Below, piece after piece: positions 8,613 through 17,442 of a DNA stretch of 64,000 bases (positions are counted from its first letter, which is position 1; each line of letters opens with the position of its first letter). The notes beneath the pieces were generated by a model. That model searched no databases. It was not told where the DNA came from and worked only from the letters and a program-made list of their open reading frames with translations. Source of the DNA: CAVVYA01 sp963752345 (GTDB lineage: Bacteria; Pseudomonadota; Alphaproteobacteria; SMXQ01); assembly GCA_963752345.1 (NCBI GenBank), contig CAVVYA010000015.1:434001-498000 (forward strand), in the 5' to 3' direction. A program made the translations under genes and the position numbers.

Positions 8613-8944
8613 CCATCCACCTATTCGGGTTTACAGCCGGCCAACGCGGCTGACCTAAACCCGGCTGCTCGCCAAACGCGCAGCCGGGCCGCTCGGCAAA
8701 CCTCTTGCACCGGGCGTGCCAATGTCGGGAGCCGCACAGATCCAGGGTTTCGGCGCGGGCGGGCGGGGACGAAGCGGAGCGGGCGGCAAAGCTTGCCCGG
8801 CAGAACCTGCCGCGACCGCCTGTTCAACGAATTATTAACGAAGGTTCCGTAGTTTAAGGCGGATTGGGCGGTGGCGCTGGCGGGTTCGCAATACGCCATT
8901 AACCGTCGCGCGCTTTTGTATGACCCAAACCGCCGGAACTCGAC
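8613..8944. promoter_or_regulatory. Divergent intergenic region flgF / fliL
   Basis: 332 bases without a gene. Two isolated TTAA half-sites in ATTAACG and ATTAACCG contexts (about 8835 and 8899) resemble CtrA half-boxes but do not form the TTAA-N7-TTAA pair. I see no strong terminator. Promoters for flgF and fliL are expected here but none could be assigned with confidence. Confidence 0.4.
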
Positions 8945-9487
8945 ATGACGGATCAGGCCGCCGCATCCCCCGCAGATATCGAAGGCCAGGAAGACGGTCA
9001 GGCCGAAGATGCGTCGCAAGACAAGAAGCCGGATCGCAAGAAACTGATCCTGATGATTGCCCTGCCGATCGTGGTTTTGATCGCGGCCGCGGCAGGCGTC
9101 TATTTCAGCGGACTCGCCGATGATTTTCTGAAGGGCGACCCGGGTGAAATGAAGCAGGAGGAAATCGCGCCGGCCAAGCCCGCGGTGTTCCTCGATTTGC
9201 CGGAAATCCTGGTCAATCTCAACGCGGCCGCCAACCGGCGGTCCAACTTCCTCAAGATCAACATCAGCCTCGAGGTGGAAAGCCCGGCCGATGTGCTGAA
9301 GCTGCAGGCTCTCATGCCCCGCATCGTCGACAGCTTCCAGGTTTATCTCCGTGAACTGCGCGTCGAAGACCTGCGCGGCTCGGCCGGCATGTACCGGCTG
9401 CGCGAGGATCTGCTGCGCCGCATCAACGAAGCGGCGCGCCCCGTGAAAATCAATGACGTGCTGTTCAAGGAAATGTTGATTCAGTAA
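8945..9487 (+). CDS. fliL: Flagellar basal body-associated protein FliL
   Basis: A 180-residue single-pass inner-membrane protein. An acidic cytoplasmic N-terminus is followed by KKLILMIALPIVVLIAAAAG (about 36-55) as the membrane helix. The periplasmic domain has KPAVFLDLPEILVNLNAAAN, FLKINISLEVE and LMPRIVDSFQVYLRELR, typical of FliL. FliL surrounds the stator units and supports their function. It starts the plus-strand run fliL-fliM-DUF6468-motE, with 14 bases to fliM. Confidence 0.94.
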   Translation: MTDQAAASPADIEGQEDGQAEDASQDKKPDRKKLILMIALPIVVLIAAAAGVYFSGLADDFLKGDPGEMKQEEIAPAKPAVFLDLPEILVNLNAAANRRSNFLKINISLEVESPADVLKLQALMPRIVDSFQVYLRELRVEDLRGSAGMYRLREDLLRRINEAARPVKINDVLFKEMLIQ

Positions 9488-9501
9488 GCGAGTTAGGACG
9501 A

Positions 9502-10611
9502 ATGGCTGAGCCGAACGAGAATAACGAACAAAGCGCCAAGCCCTCCGACGACGCGGTGGCCAAGGAATGGGAAGCCATGGCCGCTGCCGGCGACGGCAAG
9601 GATCCCAACGCGCAGGACCTGATGGCCGGCAGCCCCGGCGCCCCCGCCGAGGAAAGCCGGGTTCTCAATCAGGACGAGATCGACAGTCTGCTCGGCTTTG
9701 CCGACGATCAGGACACCGGCACCCAATCGGGCATCAAGGCGATCATCAACAGTGCGCTGGTTTCCTACGAGCGCCTGCCGATGCTCGAGGTGGTTTTCGA
9801 CCGCCTTGTGCGCATGATGTCCACCTCGCTGCGCAATTTCACGTCGGACAACGTCGAGGTCACGCTCGACAACATCACCTCCGTCCGCTTCGGCGACTAT
9901 CTCAACTCCATTCCGCTGCCGGCCATGATCAACGTCATCAAGGCCGAGGAGTGGGAAAACTACTGCCTGATCACGGTCGATAGCGCGCTGATCTACTCGA
10001 TCGTCGACGTGCTGCTGGGCGGACGCCGCGGCACCGCCGCGCTGCGCATCGAAGGGCGTCCCTACACGACCATCGAACGCAATCTTGTGGAGCGGATGAT
10101 GCATGTCGTGCTGTCCGACCTGTCGGCGGCATTCGATCCGCTGTCACCGGTGAGCTTCCGCTTCGACCGGTTGGAAACCAATCCGCGTTTCGCGACGGTC
10201 GCCCGGCCCGCCAATGCCGCGATCATGGCGCGCTTCCGCATCGACATGGAAGATCGCGGCGGGCGCATGGAATTGGTCATGCCCTATGCCACGCTCGAGC
10301 CCGTGCGCGAGCTGCTGCTGCAGATGTTCATGGGCGAAAAGTTCGGCCGCGACAACATTTGGGAAAGTCACCTGGCCACCGCGATGTGGCACACCGACGT
10401 GGAAGTCGAAGCCGTGCTCGATCAGCGGACGGCGAGCCTGGGCGAGATCATGGACCTCAAGGTCGGTTCGCGGGTCATGCTGAACGTCGGTCCGGATGCC
10501 CTGGTCGAGTTACGCTGCGGGACCGTGCCGCTGATGTCCGGACGGATGGGCCGCAAGGGTGGAAACATCGCCATTCAAATCGAGGAAACCAAACTCGTGG
10601 ATAGGAGCTGA
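9502..10611 (+). CDS. fliM: Flagellar motor switch protein FliM
   Basis: A 369-residue switch protein that carries the CheY-P binding and torque-transmitting layer of the C ring. It contains the short NQDEIDSLLGF motif (about residues 55-65), normally the CheY-binding peptide at the FliM N-terminus, here displaced by an acidic extension of about 50 residues. The CheC-like middle domain (ALVSYERLPMLEVVFDRLVR onward) and the C-terminal SpoA domain (LKVGSRVMLNVGPDALVELR) follow. A gene six bases downstream is in the same operon. Confidence 0.95.
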   Translation: MAEPNENNEQSAKPSDDAVAKEWEAMAAAGDGKDPNAQDLMAGSPGAPAEESRVLNQDEIDSLLGFADDQDTGTQSGIKAIINSALVSYERLPMLEVVFDRLVRMMSTSLRNFTSDNVEVTLDNITSVRFGDYLNSIPLPAMINVIKAEEWENYCLITVDSALIYSIVDVLLGGRRGTAALRIEGRPYTTIERNLVERMMHVVLSDLSAAFDPLSPVSFRFDRLETNPRFATVARPANAAIMARFRIDMEDRGGRMELVMPYATLEPVRELLLQMFMGEKFGRDNIWESHLATAMWHTDVEVEAVLDQRTASLGEIMDLKVGSRVMLNVGPDALVELRCGTVPLMSGRMGRKGGNIAIQIEETKLVDRS

Positions 10612-10616
10612 TCGCC

Positions 10617-11150
10617 ATGGCATCGTTCGTGCTTGATGCAGTGCTTGTCGGTCTTTTGACCGCCACTATCATTTATGCGGTGATCCTGGACCGCCGCTTG
10701 CGCACCTTTCGCAATGCGCGCGAGGAGATGCAGTCTCTGCTCGCGCATTTCACGGCGGCGACCGTTCAAGCCCAGTCCAACATGACCGCGTTGCGCGAGA
10801 CCAGCGAGACCACCTCGGTCGACCTCAAGGACCGGCTCGAGCGTGGCAAGGCGCTGCGCGACGATCTCGCGTTCCTGCTCGACCGCGGCACCAGCCTGGC
10901 CGATCGCCTGGAGGGCGGCATCAGCGCGGCGCGCGCCGCCGCCAAGAGCAGCGATGGCCCGCGCGGACCGGCCGTGCGGCTGGCCGAAGCGGTGAGCCGC
11001 GAGGCGGCCGATACGCGCGCCCCGGCTGCGCGCAGGAATGACTTGCGCGCCGGAGAACGCCCCGGCGAAGCGCGCGGTGGCGAACCGCGCTCGGCGCCGC
11101 CGGCCGATGCGGCGCGTGACTTCCTGCGTGCCTTGAAATCGGCACGCTGA
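10617..11150 (+). CDS. DUF6468-type membrane-anchored protein of flagellar clusters
   Basis: A 177-residue protein with one N-terminal membrane helix (VLDAVLVGLLTATIIYAVIL), then a charged coiled coil with RLRTFRNAREEMQSLLAHFT and LKDRLERGKALRDDLAFLLD, and a disordered Ala/Arg-rich tail. Similar proteins occur next to fliM and motE in many alphaproteobacteria and are described only as a domain of unknown function (DUF6468). The gene starts 5 bases after the fliM stop. A motor- or stator-associated role is inferred from the operon only. Confidence 0.7.
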   Translation: MASFVLDAVLVGLLTATIIYAVILDRRLRTFRNAREEMQSLLAHFTAATVQAQSNMTALRETSETTSVDLKDRLERGKALRDDLAFLLDRGTSLADRLEGGISAARAAAKSSDGPRGPAVRLAEAVSREAADTRAPAARRNDLRAGERPGEARGGEPRSAPPADAARDFLRALKSAR

Positions 11151-11176
11151 AACACGCCAGGGACACCGGTCACCTC

Positions 11177-11863
11177 ATGAAAGTCCGTCTTCTTCCGCTC
11201 GCCGTGTTCGTCGCGACGGCCTTGCTCGGCGTCAAGCTCACCGATCTATGGCACGGCTTTGAGAACCTGGTGGCGACGCCGTCTTACGCGCGGCCGGCTT
11301 TCGCTCAGGCGCCTCAAGCGCAGCCAGCGCCCGCAGCCAAGGCGGCGGAGGATTCTCAAGCCGGGAAAAACCCGCCGGCGGCGGGCAGCGGTCTGGCGGA
11401 CGATCCGATGCTGATGAGCCAGTCGGAGATCGACATCCTGCAGAAGCTGGCCCAGCGCCGCGCCGAGCTGGAAAGCTGGGGCAGCGATCTATCCATGCGC
11501 GAGCAGCTTCTCAAGGCGGCGGAACTGCGCATCGAAGGGAAATTGGTCGAACTCAAGGGCATCCAGGACTCGATCAAAACCTCGCTCAAGCAGCATGACG
11601 ACGAGCAGGAAGCCAAGCTCAAGAGCCTGGTCAAGATCTATGAAGCCATGAAGCCGAAGGAAGCCGCGCGCATTTTCGATGGGCTCGAGATGGCGATCCT
11701 GCTCGATGTCATCGAACGCATGAAGGAGGCGAAGGTCGCGCCCGTCATGGCTGCCATGGAATCCGATAAGGCCAAGAAGTTGACCAGCGAGCTTGCCAAG
11801 CGCCGACGCCTGGCGGGCGAGGATTCGCAGCGTGTGGCTGACAAGGCCGGCCGCCCGAATTGA
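11177..11863 (+). CDS. MotE-type flagellar motor chaperone (MgtE N-domain-like)
   Basis: A 228-residue protein with an N-terminal signal or membrane anchor (LLPLAVFVATALLGVKL), a Pro/Ala-rich linker, a coiled coil (ILQKLAQRRAELESWGSDLS onward) and a C-terminal domain with KIYEAMKPKEAARIFDGLEM and VIERMKEAKVAPVMAAM. The last part resembles the MgtE intracellular N domain. Proteins of this plan in alphaproteobacteria act as the periplasmic chaperone MotE for the stator partner MotC. The assignment is from domain plan and position after fliM. Confidence 0.75.
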   Translation: MKVRLLPLAVFVATALLGVKLTDLWHGFENLVATPSYARPAFAQAPQAQPAPAAKAAEDSQAGKNPPAAGSGLADDPMLMSQSEIDILQKLAQRRAELESWGSDLSMREQLLKAAELRIEGKLVELKGIQDSIKTSLKQHDDEQEAKLKSLVKIYEAMKPKEAARIFDGLEMAILLDVIERMKEAKVAPVMAAMESDKAKKLTSELAKRRRLAGEDSQRVADKAGRPN

Positions 11864-11891
11864 CCAGGGTTCGCCGGGGTTCTGCACGCCC

Positions 11892-11906
11892 TTTACCGCG
11901 AATTAA
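11892..11906. promoter_or_regulatory. Near-consensus CtrA-type box upstream of the repeat protein
   Basis: TTTACCGCGAATTAA fits TTAA-N7-TTAA with one mismatch in the first half. It lies about 150 bases before the gene at 12044, after motE. Weak evidence taken alone; it gains some weight from two perfect boxes elsewhere in this flagellar cluster. Confidence 0.3.
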
Positions 11907-11994
11907 CCAAGGCGATGTAGGTTTAAGCCGTTACAGCCGGGCTGTGGTGGCCGCCCAGGGCGAAAAACAGGCGCGACTGTGGAGAACATATCCA

Positions 11995-12048
11995 TGATCA
12001 GACTGCCGCCCGTTCAGACGGTGCATCGGGCCGAGATCCAGTCTTGAT
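11995..12048 (+). CDS. Possible 17-residue leader peptide overlapping the next start
   Basis: A short reading frame MIRLPPVQTVHRAEIQS that begins at an ATG after GGAGAACATATCC and stops at a TGA overlapping the TTG start of the following 1246-codon gene. This overlap would allow translational coupling that helps a weak TTG start. It could also be chance; no homology can be claimed for so short a peptide. Confidence 0.3.
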
Positions 12049-15000
12049 TCGTATTCTCGTCGCCCTGACCGTCTTTCTTGCAGGTTCGAACGCGCTCGCC
12101 GCCGCCGAAGCGGTGCGCGTTCGCGCCGCAGCTCACGAGCCGCCGGGCAAGGAAGCTTACGGCCGCCTCGTATTCGAATGGCCCTCCGTCGTCGATTACA
12201 AGGCCGTCGTTGAATCGGGCAAACTGGTCGTGCGGTTCGCCGAGCCCTTCGAGGGCCGGCTCGACATGGTGACCCGCTATCTCGGCGGCTATGTCAGCGG
12301 CGCCAGCATCGAAGATCAAGGTCGCACGCTTTCCTTTCCTCTCAAGTCCGCTTTCCGTCTCAAAAGCTATGCCGACGGCAGCACGATCGTTCTCGATCTG
12401 ACGCGCACGGCGGCCGTTCCGTCCCAGCCCGAGACGCCGCAAGCGCCCGCGAAACCGGCGTCCGCAAACTCCGAGGCCGCGCCGGCCGCGGCTGGCGTTC
12501 CCGTGCTGCCGGTGCGCACCGGCGATCATGAGGGGTTCGGGCGTCTGGTGTTCGATTGGACGCGCAACGTGGATTATACGGTGGCGCAGGACGGCAATCG
12601 CGCGACGATCCGTTTCAGCCAGCCGGCGAAGCTCGACCTGCAGTCGCTGACGGCGCGCTTGCCGAAAACGATCACGTCGGCGGAAATCGGCGCCGATGGC
12701 AGCGGCCTGGCCCTCAACCTCACGATTGCCGACAATGGCCGCGTCCGCCATTTCCGCAGCGGCACGCGCGTCGTGTTCGACGTGCTGGATCGCGCGGGCG
12801 GGCCACGCAGCACAGCGTCCCGTCCGCAGAACAGCGCCCAGACCGACGAACAGAAGCCCGCCGTTCCGACCAAGCAAGCTGCTGCGGCCGTTGCGCCGCA
12901 AGCGGCCGTGACTGCCAAACCCACGGCGAATGCCGCCCCGGCTGCCGCGCCGCCGCCGCCCGGCATGGCATCCGGAAGCGGCGCACCGTCCGCTGCACCC
13001 GCGGTCGCGAAGCCCGCACCCACCGCGACGTCCGCTGCCAAGCAGGGCGCGCCCGCGGCGGCCCCGCCGGCAAATCTGCTCGCCCGTCAGGCCGAGGAAC
13101 CGCGCCAGCCGGCAGCCGAGAAAACCGCGCCGGCAGCCGAACAATCGCTCGACGAGGTGTTGGCGGCGATCCCGGGTATGACGCCGGTTCGCGCAGCCGT
13201 ACCCGCCGCGACCCGCTCGGCACCCGCAACCCAAGCCGCGTCCGCACCGCCCGCCGCGCCCCGCGCCGCTGCTCCCGTGCTCGCCGCCGCCGCTCCGGTC
13301 ATCGCAGCCGCAGCACCCGCTGCCTCGGCGGCAACGCCCGTCAAGTTGCAGCCGCTCGCGCCGGTATCGGGGCAGGTCGTGGTGCAACCGCTGGGTAGCG
13401 TGAACGATTTGACCGGCCTTCGCCTATCGCTGCCGGTGGATGCGAGCGCCGCCGTCTACGAGCGCTCCGGCTATCTCTGGATGATGCTCGATGGCCGCGC
13501 CAAGGTGGAGCTTGCGGGTGTCTGGCCGCGCAATGCGGCCAAGCCACAGCTCGTCAGCACCGTCACGACTCCCGACGTCACACTGCTGCGCTGGCGCTTG
13601 CCGGAGGATAAGCAGCCTGGCCTGCGGCGCGATGGCAACGACTGGATGATCGAGCTGCTCGCCACGGCGCCGCCCGCGCCAACCGACCTCAAGCCGGAGA
13701 CGCATCTCGCCGCGGCCGGCGGCGCACGGCTTCTGCTGCGCGGCCACAGTTTCGGCGCGGTGCGCGAATTGCGCGATCCCGAAGTCGGCGATCAGATTTG
13801 GGTCGTGCCGATGGCCGCCGCCGGCTATGGCACCGCGCGTGAGCGGCGCTTTGCCGAACTCGAGCTCGTCGCCACGCTGCAAGGCCTGGTGATCAGCCCG
13901 TTCACCGACGAAATCACGGTGCGCAACGTCACCGAGGGCATCGAGGTCGCCATGCCGGGCGGCTTGCATCTGTCCGGCAATGTCGTCGCCCAAGCACCGT
14001 CCGCTCAGAAACCGGGATCGCCCAACGGCGCCAAAGCCGGAGCGGGGCAGACGCCGATTCCGGCGCTTGCCACCCGTTCGGATCGTTTGTTCGACTACGG
14101 TCTTTGGCGCGCCGGCCGGCGCAGCTTCTTCGACCGCAAGCGCGAATTGCAGCGCACGGTGATCGACGCGCCGAGCACCGCGCGCAATGCGGCGCGCCTC
14201 GCGCTGGCTCAATTCTTCTTTGCTCACGGCTATGCGGCCGATACGCTCGGCATTCTTCAGGTCATCGAGGAGGACGATGCCGCGGCGGCGAAGGATCTAT
14301 CGTTCCGCGCCTTGCGCGGCGCCAGCCGCTACCTCACCGGCGACTATGCCTCGGCCAGTCCCGACTTGTTCGACGGCGGCCTCGATGTCGAGCGCGAGAT
14401 CGCCCTATGGCGCGGCGCTTTGCTGGCCAGCCAGAATGACTGGATCGCCGCGTCACGGTATTTCGCCCAGGCGGACAAGGCCCTGCGCACCTACCCGGCG
14501 GAATTGCGGCTGCGCTTTGGCCTGCTCGCCGCGGAAGCCGCCTTCATGATCGGCGACAGCGGTTTGGCCAAGTTCCAGCTCGACAGCCTGGCTCGGCTAA
14601 AGCCGAACCGCTCCTGGATGGACCAGATCGACTTTCTGCAGGGCCGGGTGCTGGAGAAAGCCCACGATATCGATGCCGCCGCCGCCGCCTGGGAACGCGC
14701 CATGGCCGGTGTGCATCGGCCGAGCAAGGTCAAAGCCCGCCTGGCCCGCGCCGAGATGCTGCTCGGCGCCAAGCGCATGACACCGGCCGAGGCGATCGGC
14801 GAACTCGAGCGCCTGCGCTTTGGCTGGCGCGGCGACGACATCGAGCTCGCCGTGCTCAAGCGTCTGGGCGATCTCTATATCGAGGTCGCGGACTATCGCA
14901 ACGGCTTGCAGACCTTGCGCGAGGCCACGACCTATTTCCCGAAATCGAACGACGCGGCGGTCATCGACGGGAAGATGCGCAGCGCATTCGCGGCGCTCTA

Positions 15001-15784
15001 TATCGGCGACGAAGCGGACAAGCTGCCGCCCTTGACGGCGCTCTCCCTGCACGACGATTTCAACGATCTGGCGCCGGCCGGCGAGGCCGGCGACGTGATC
15101 GCCTCCAAGCTGGTCGATCGGCTGGTCGGTGTCGAGCTGCTCGACCGCGCCGCCGAGGTGCTCAAGCAGCAGATCGACACGCGCTTGAAGGGTGCCGCCC
15201 TGGCCGAGGCCGTCAACCGTCTCGGACTGATCCATCTGCTGGCGCGTCAGCCGGAGGAAGCCCTGACCGTGCTCAATGGCCGCGTACCGCCGGAGGCGAC
15301 GCCGACCGCCGTGGCCCAGCGCCGCCAGCTCAAGGCGCGCGCCCTGGGCGAACTCACCCGCTACAAGGACGCGCTCGCCCTGCTCGAGGGCGACAATTCG
15401 CAGGATGCCGACCGGCTGCGCGCCGAAATCGGTTGGCGCACGCAGAACTGGCCGCTCGCCGCCTATGCCTTCGCGCGTCTGGTGCCCGAGGCGAGCAAGA
15501 CCCTGAGCGATACCGATCGCCAGACGGTGCTGCGCCTGGCCATTGCCCAGGCGCTGAAGAACGACTCGGGCGCGCTCAAGGATCTGCGCAAGATCTATGG
15601 CGCCGGCATGGCAGAAAGCGCCTTCAAGGAATCCTTCGACCTGGTGACTGCGCCGGGCGAGGGCCCCGCAGTCGATCTCCGCGCCATCACGCGCCAGGTC
15701 GGCGAAGTGGACCAGTTCCGCGCCTTCATGAGCAGCTATCGCGACAAGCTGCTGCCGCGTCGCGAGCCGCCGCCAAGCCGCTGA
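12044..15784 (+). CDS. Large periplasmic repeat protein of the flagellar cluster (TPR-rich)
   Basis: A 1246-residue protein starting at TTG, with a signal peptide (IRILVALTVFLAGSNALAAA). Two similar segments of about 85 residues follow: YGRLVFEWPSVVDYKAVVES (about 40) and FGRLVFDWTRNVDYTVAQDG (about 165), which look like a duplicated beta domain. Residues about 250-450 form an Ala/Pro-rich, low-complexity linker. The C-terminal half (about 690-1240) is helical with TPR-like units such as ARYLTGDYASASPDLFDGG-type and LLARQPEEALTVLNG repeats. Proteins of this plan are common in alphaproteobacterial flagellar loci but their role is not established; tethering of motor or envelope parts is a guess. 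No transmembrane anchor is seen. Confidence 0.75.
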   Translation: MIRILVALTVFLAGSNALAAAEAVRVRAAAHEPPGKEAYGRLVFEWPSVVDYKAVVESGKLVVRFAEPFEGRLDMVTRYLGGYVSGASIEDQGRTLSFPLKSAFRLKSYADGSTIVLDLTRTAAVPSQPETPQAPAKPASANSEAAPAAAGVPVLPVRTGDHEGFGRLVFDWTRNVDYTVAQDGNRATIRFSQPAKLDLQSLTARLPKTITSAEIGADGSGLALNLTIADNGRVRHFRSGTRVVFDVLDRAGGPRSTASRPQNSAQTDEQKPAVPTKQAAAAVAPQAAVTAKPTANAAPAAAPPPPGMASGSGAPSAAPAVAKPAPTATSAAKQGAPAAAPPANLLARQAEEPRQPAAEKTAPAAEQSLDEVLAAIPGMTPVRAAVPAATRSAPATQAASAPPAAPRAAAPVLAAAAPVIAAAAPAASAATPVKLQPLAPVSGQVVVQPLGSVNDLTGLRLSLPVDASAAVYERSGYLWMMLDGRAKVELAGVWPRNAAKPQLVSTVTTPDVTLLRWRLPEDKQPGLRRDGNDWMIELLATAPPAPTDLKPETHLAAAGGARLLLRGHSFGAVRELRDPEVGDQIWVVPMAAAGYGTARERRFAELELVATLQGLVISPFTDEITVRNVTEGIEVAMPGGLHLSGNVVAQAPSAQKPGSPNGAKAGAGQTPIPALATRSDRLFDYGLWRAGRRSFFDRKRELQRTVIDAPSTARNAARLALAQFFFAHGYAADTLGILQVIEEDDAAAAKDLSFRALRGASRYLTGDYASASPDLFDGGLDVEREIALWRGALLASQNDWIAASRYFAQADKALRTYPAELRLRFGLLAAEAAFMIGDSGLAKFQLDSLARLKPNRSWMDQIDFLQGRVLEKAHDIDAAAAAWERAMAGVHRPSKVKARLARAEMLLGAKRMTPAEAIGELERLRFGWRGDDIELAVLKRLGDLYIEVADYRNGLQTLREATTYFPKSNDAAVIDGKMRSAFAALYIGDEADKLPPLTALSLHDDFNDLAPAGEAGDVIASKLVDRLVGVELLDRAAEVLKQQIDTRLKGAALAEAVNRLGLIHLLARQPEEALTVLNGRVPPEATPTAVAQRRQLKARALGELTRYKDALALLEGDNSQDADRLRAEIGWRTQNWPLAAYAFARLVPEASKTLSDTDRQTVLRLAIAQALKNDSGALKDLRKIYGAGMAESAFKESFDLVTAPGEGPAVDLRAITRQVGEVDQFRAFMSSYRDKLLPRREPPPSR

Positions 15785-15827
15785 CCTCGGCGGCGCCGCG
15801 CAGCGGCGCCCAGACGGCCGCCGCCAA

Positions 15828-16380
15828 CTAGCCGCCGCGCTGCCCGCTCTCAACCGCGGCAGTCCACTTCGAAATTGTCAGCGCATAGAGAACATTGGGC
15901 GTGCCGGCGTGTATGATCCCGCGCTGGTAGACGAAACCGCAAGCCTCCATGACGCGCTGCGACCGCACGTTGGTCGGCAGGGTAAAGCAGACGATGTCAG
16001 TCAGCGCGCATCGCTCGAAGCCGTCGGCGAGCGTCGCCCGTGCCATCTCTTGGGCATAACCCTGGTTCCACCGATCACGATGTACGGCATAGAGCAATTC
16101 GATGGCCGGCTCGCCCTCGACAGCAACATGACGTAAGCCGCAATAGCCGACGAACGCGGATTTCGCATGTGAAGATACGCACGCCGTAATCATGCGTGAG
16201 CCAGTGCTGTTCGATGCTGCTTGCGAAAGTTTCGGTGCGTACAGGCGGCAGAGGCAGTCCATCAACCGACAAGGTCGCTGCGGCACACGGATCGCCGTGA
16301 ATCTGACGCAGGACCATGACGTCCTGGGTGACGCACGGGCGGCCACGAAGCCGGGCGGTGTTCAGCGTCACTATGCGCAT
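15828..16380 (-). pseudogene. GNAT-family (RimJ/RimL-like) acetyltransferase, frameshifted
   Basis: Two overlapping frames join into one GNAT acetyltransferase of about 183 residues. The first frame gives MRIVTLNTARLRGRPCV...TETFASSIEQHWLTHDYGVR; the second gives KSAFVGYCGLRHVAVEGEPA, ELLYAVHRDRWNQGYAQEMA (acetyl-CoA-binding strand and loop) and NVRSQRVMEACGFVYQRG (the usual GNAT C-terminal motif). One extra base at about 16167 breaks the frame. The real stop is at 15828. Substrate unknown. It is a non-flagellar gene inside the cluster, convergent with the repeat protein. Either a real pseudogene or a sequence error. Confidence 0.75.
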
Positions 16381-16421
16381 GCAATAGGCAGGCAATACCG
16401 GAAGACAGCACTAGGCCTAGC

Positions 16422-17315
16422 TTACGACATCGGCTCGGGCTTGGCCTGCGGCATCTCGGGCAGGGGAATGAATTCCTGGTTGTCGAGCTGCGGCAGGGTC
16501 ATGCGTCCGGCTCTCCAGTCGGCCGCCGCCTGATCGATGCGTTCTTTGCGCGACGACACGAAATTCCACCAGATATGGCGCTCGCCCAGCGGCTCGCCGC
16601 CAAGGATCATCACGGTCGCCGGCTCGATGGCCGCCAACGTGCCGGGCTGCCCGGCCGCGAAGACCAGCATCTGACCGGCACCGTAGGTACGGCCTTCGAC
16701 CTCGATCCGGCCTTCCGCCACATAGGCCGCCTCCTCGGCATACTCGTTCGGCATCCTCATGGTGCCGCCGGCGCGCAGCTCGGCATGGATATAGACGAGG
16801 GGCGAAAGAGTCTTGATCGGATTGGTCAAGCCGAACGCCTGACCGGCGATCAGGCGTGCGCCGAATCCCTTGTCGCCGAACGCGGGCAGATCCTCCGCGC
16901 CGTGATGCGCGAAGACGGGATCGGTTTCCTCGTCCTGTTCGGGCAACGCGACCCAGGCCTGGATGCCGTGCACGGTGCCGCCGCGCTGGCGCAGGGTGTC
17001 GAAGCGCTCGGAATGGGTGATGCCGCGCCCGGCGGTCATCCAGTTGACCTCGCCCGGACGAATCACCTGCTCGATGCCCGTGCTGTCACGGTGGGTGATC
17101 TCGCCTTTGAACAGATAGGTGACGGTGGACAGGCCGATATGCGGATGCGGCCGCACGTCGGTGCTGCGCGGCACGTTCGGCGGCAGGGCGACCGGGCCCA
17201 TGTGATCGTAGAAGATGAACGGCCCGACCATGCGGCGCTTGGCGAAGGGCAGGATGCGGCCGACCTCGAAGCCGCCGAGATCGCGCCGCCGCGCTTCGAT
17301 GACAAGTTCCAACAT
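16422..17315 (-). CDS. Pirin family protein
   Basis: A 297-residue bicupin of the pirin family. The N-terminal cupin contains FIFYDHMGPVALPP, DVRPHPHIGLSTVTYLFKGE and HRDSTG, which hold the metal-binding histidines (HPHIG and H...) of pirins; GEVNWMTAGRGITHSERF completes the site. The C-terminal cupin has the GQMLVFAAGQPGTLAA segment and the GEPLGERHIWWNFVSS motif. Pirins bind Fe and in some bacteria act as quercetinases or regulators; no function can be fixed here. The start at 17315 has AAGGAG seven bases upstream, and the frame upstream of it is a non-coding extension. Confidence 0.93.
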   Translation of the reverse strand: MLELVIEARRRDLGGFEVGRILPFAKRRMVGPFIFYDHMGPVALPPNVPRSTDVRPHPHIGLSTVTYLFKGEITHRDSTGIEQVIRPGEVNWMTAGRGITHSERFDTLRQRGGTVHGIQAWVALPEQDEETDPVFAHHGAEDLPAFGDKGFGARLIAGQAFGLTNPIKTLSPLVYIHAELRAGGTMRMPNEYAEEAAYVAEGRIEVEGRTYGAGQMLVFAAGQPGTLAAIEPATVMILGGEPLGERHIWWNFVSSRKERIDQAAADWRAGRMTLPQLDNQEFIPLPEMPQAKPEPMS

Positions 17316-17374
17316 GGCCGCTCCTTGGATTTCCGCTCGGGCGGCCATCATCGGGGAGAACGGCGCACAAATGC

Positions 17375-17401
17375 AAGGCGCCCGGTTTGGCCGGGCGCCT
17401 T
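17375..17401. terminator. Strong hairpin between fliP and pirin genes
   Basis: AAGGCGCCCGG / CCGGGCGCCTT with a short TTTGG-type loop. It lies after the fliP stop (minus strand, 17443) and before the pirin start. The following bases have only a short T run, so termination is likely but not textbook. Confidence 0.6.
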
Positions 17402-17442
17402 GTCTGAACATGTCAGCCGAGCGGAGCCGCGGCGGCGCGCGG

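Noticed and set aside
12014..13387. A 457-codon minus-strand frame opposite the repeat protein, rich in Gly/Arg/Cys
   Set aside because: Composition is what GC-rich antisense of an Ala/Pro linker gives; the plus strand has a signal peptide and domain structure.
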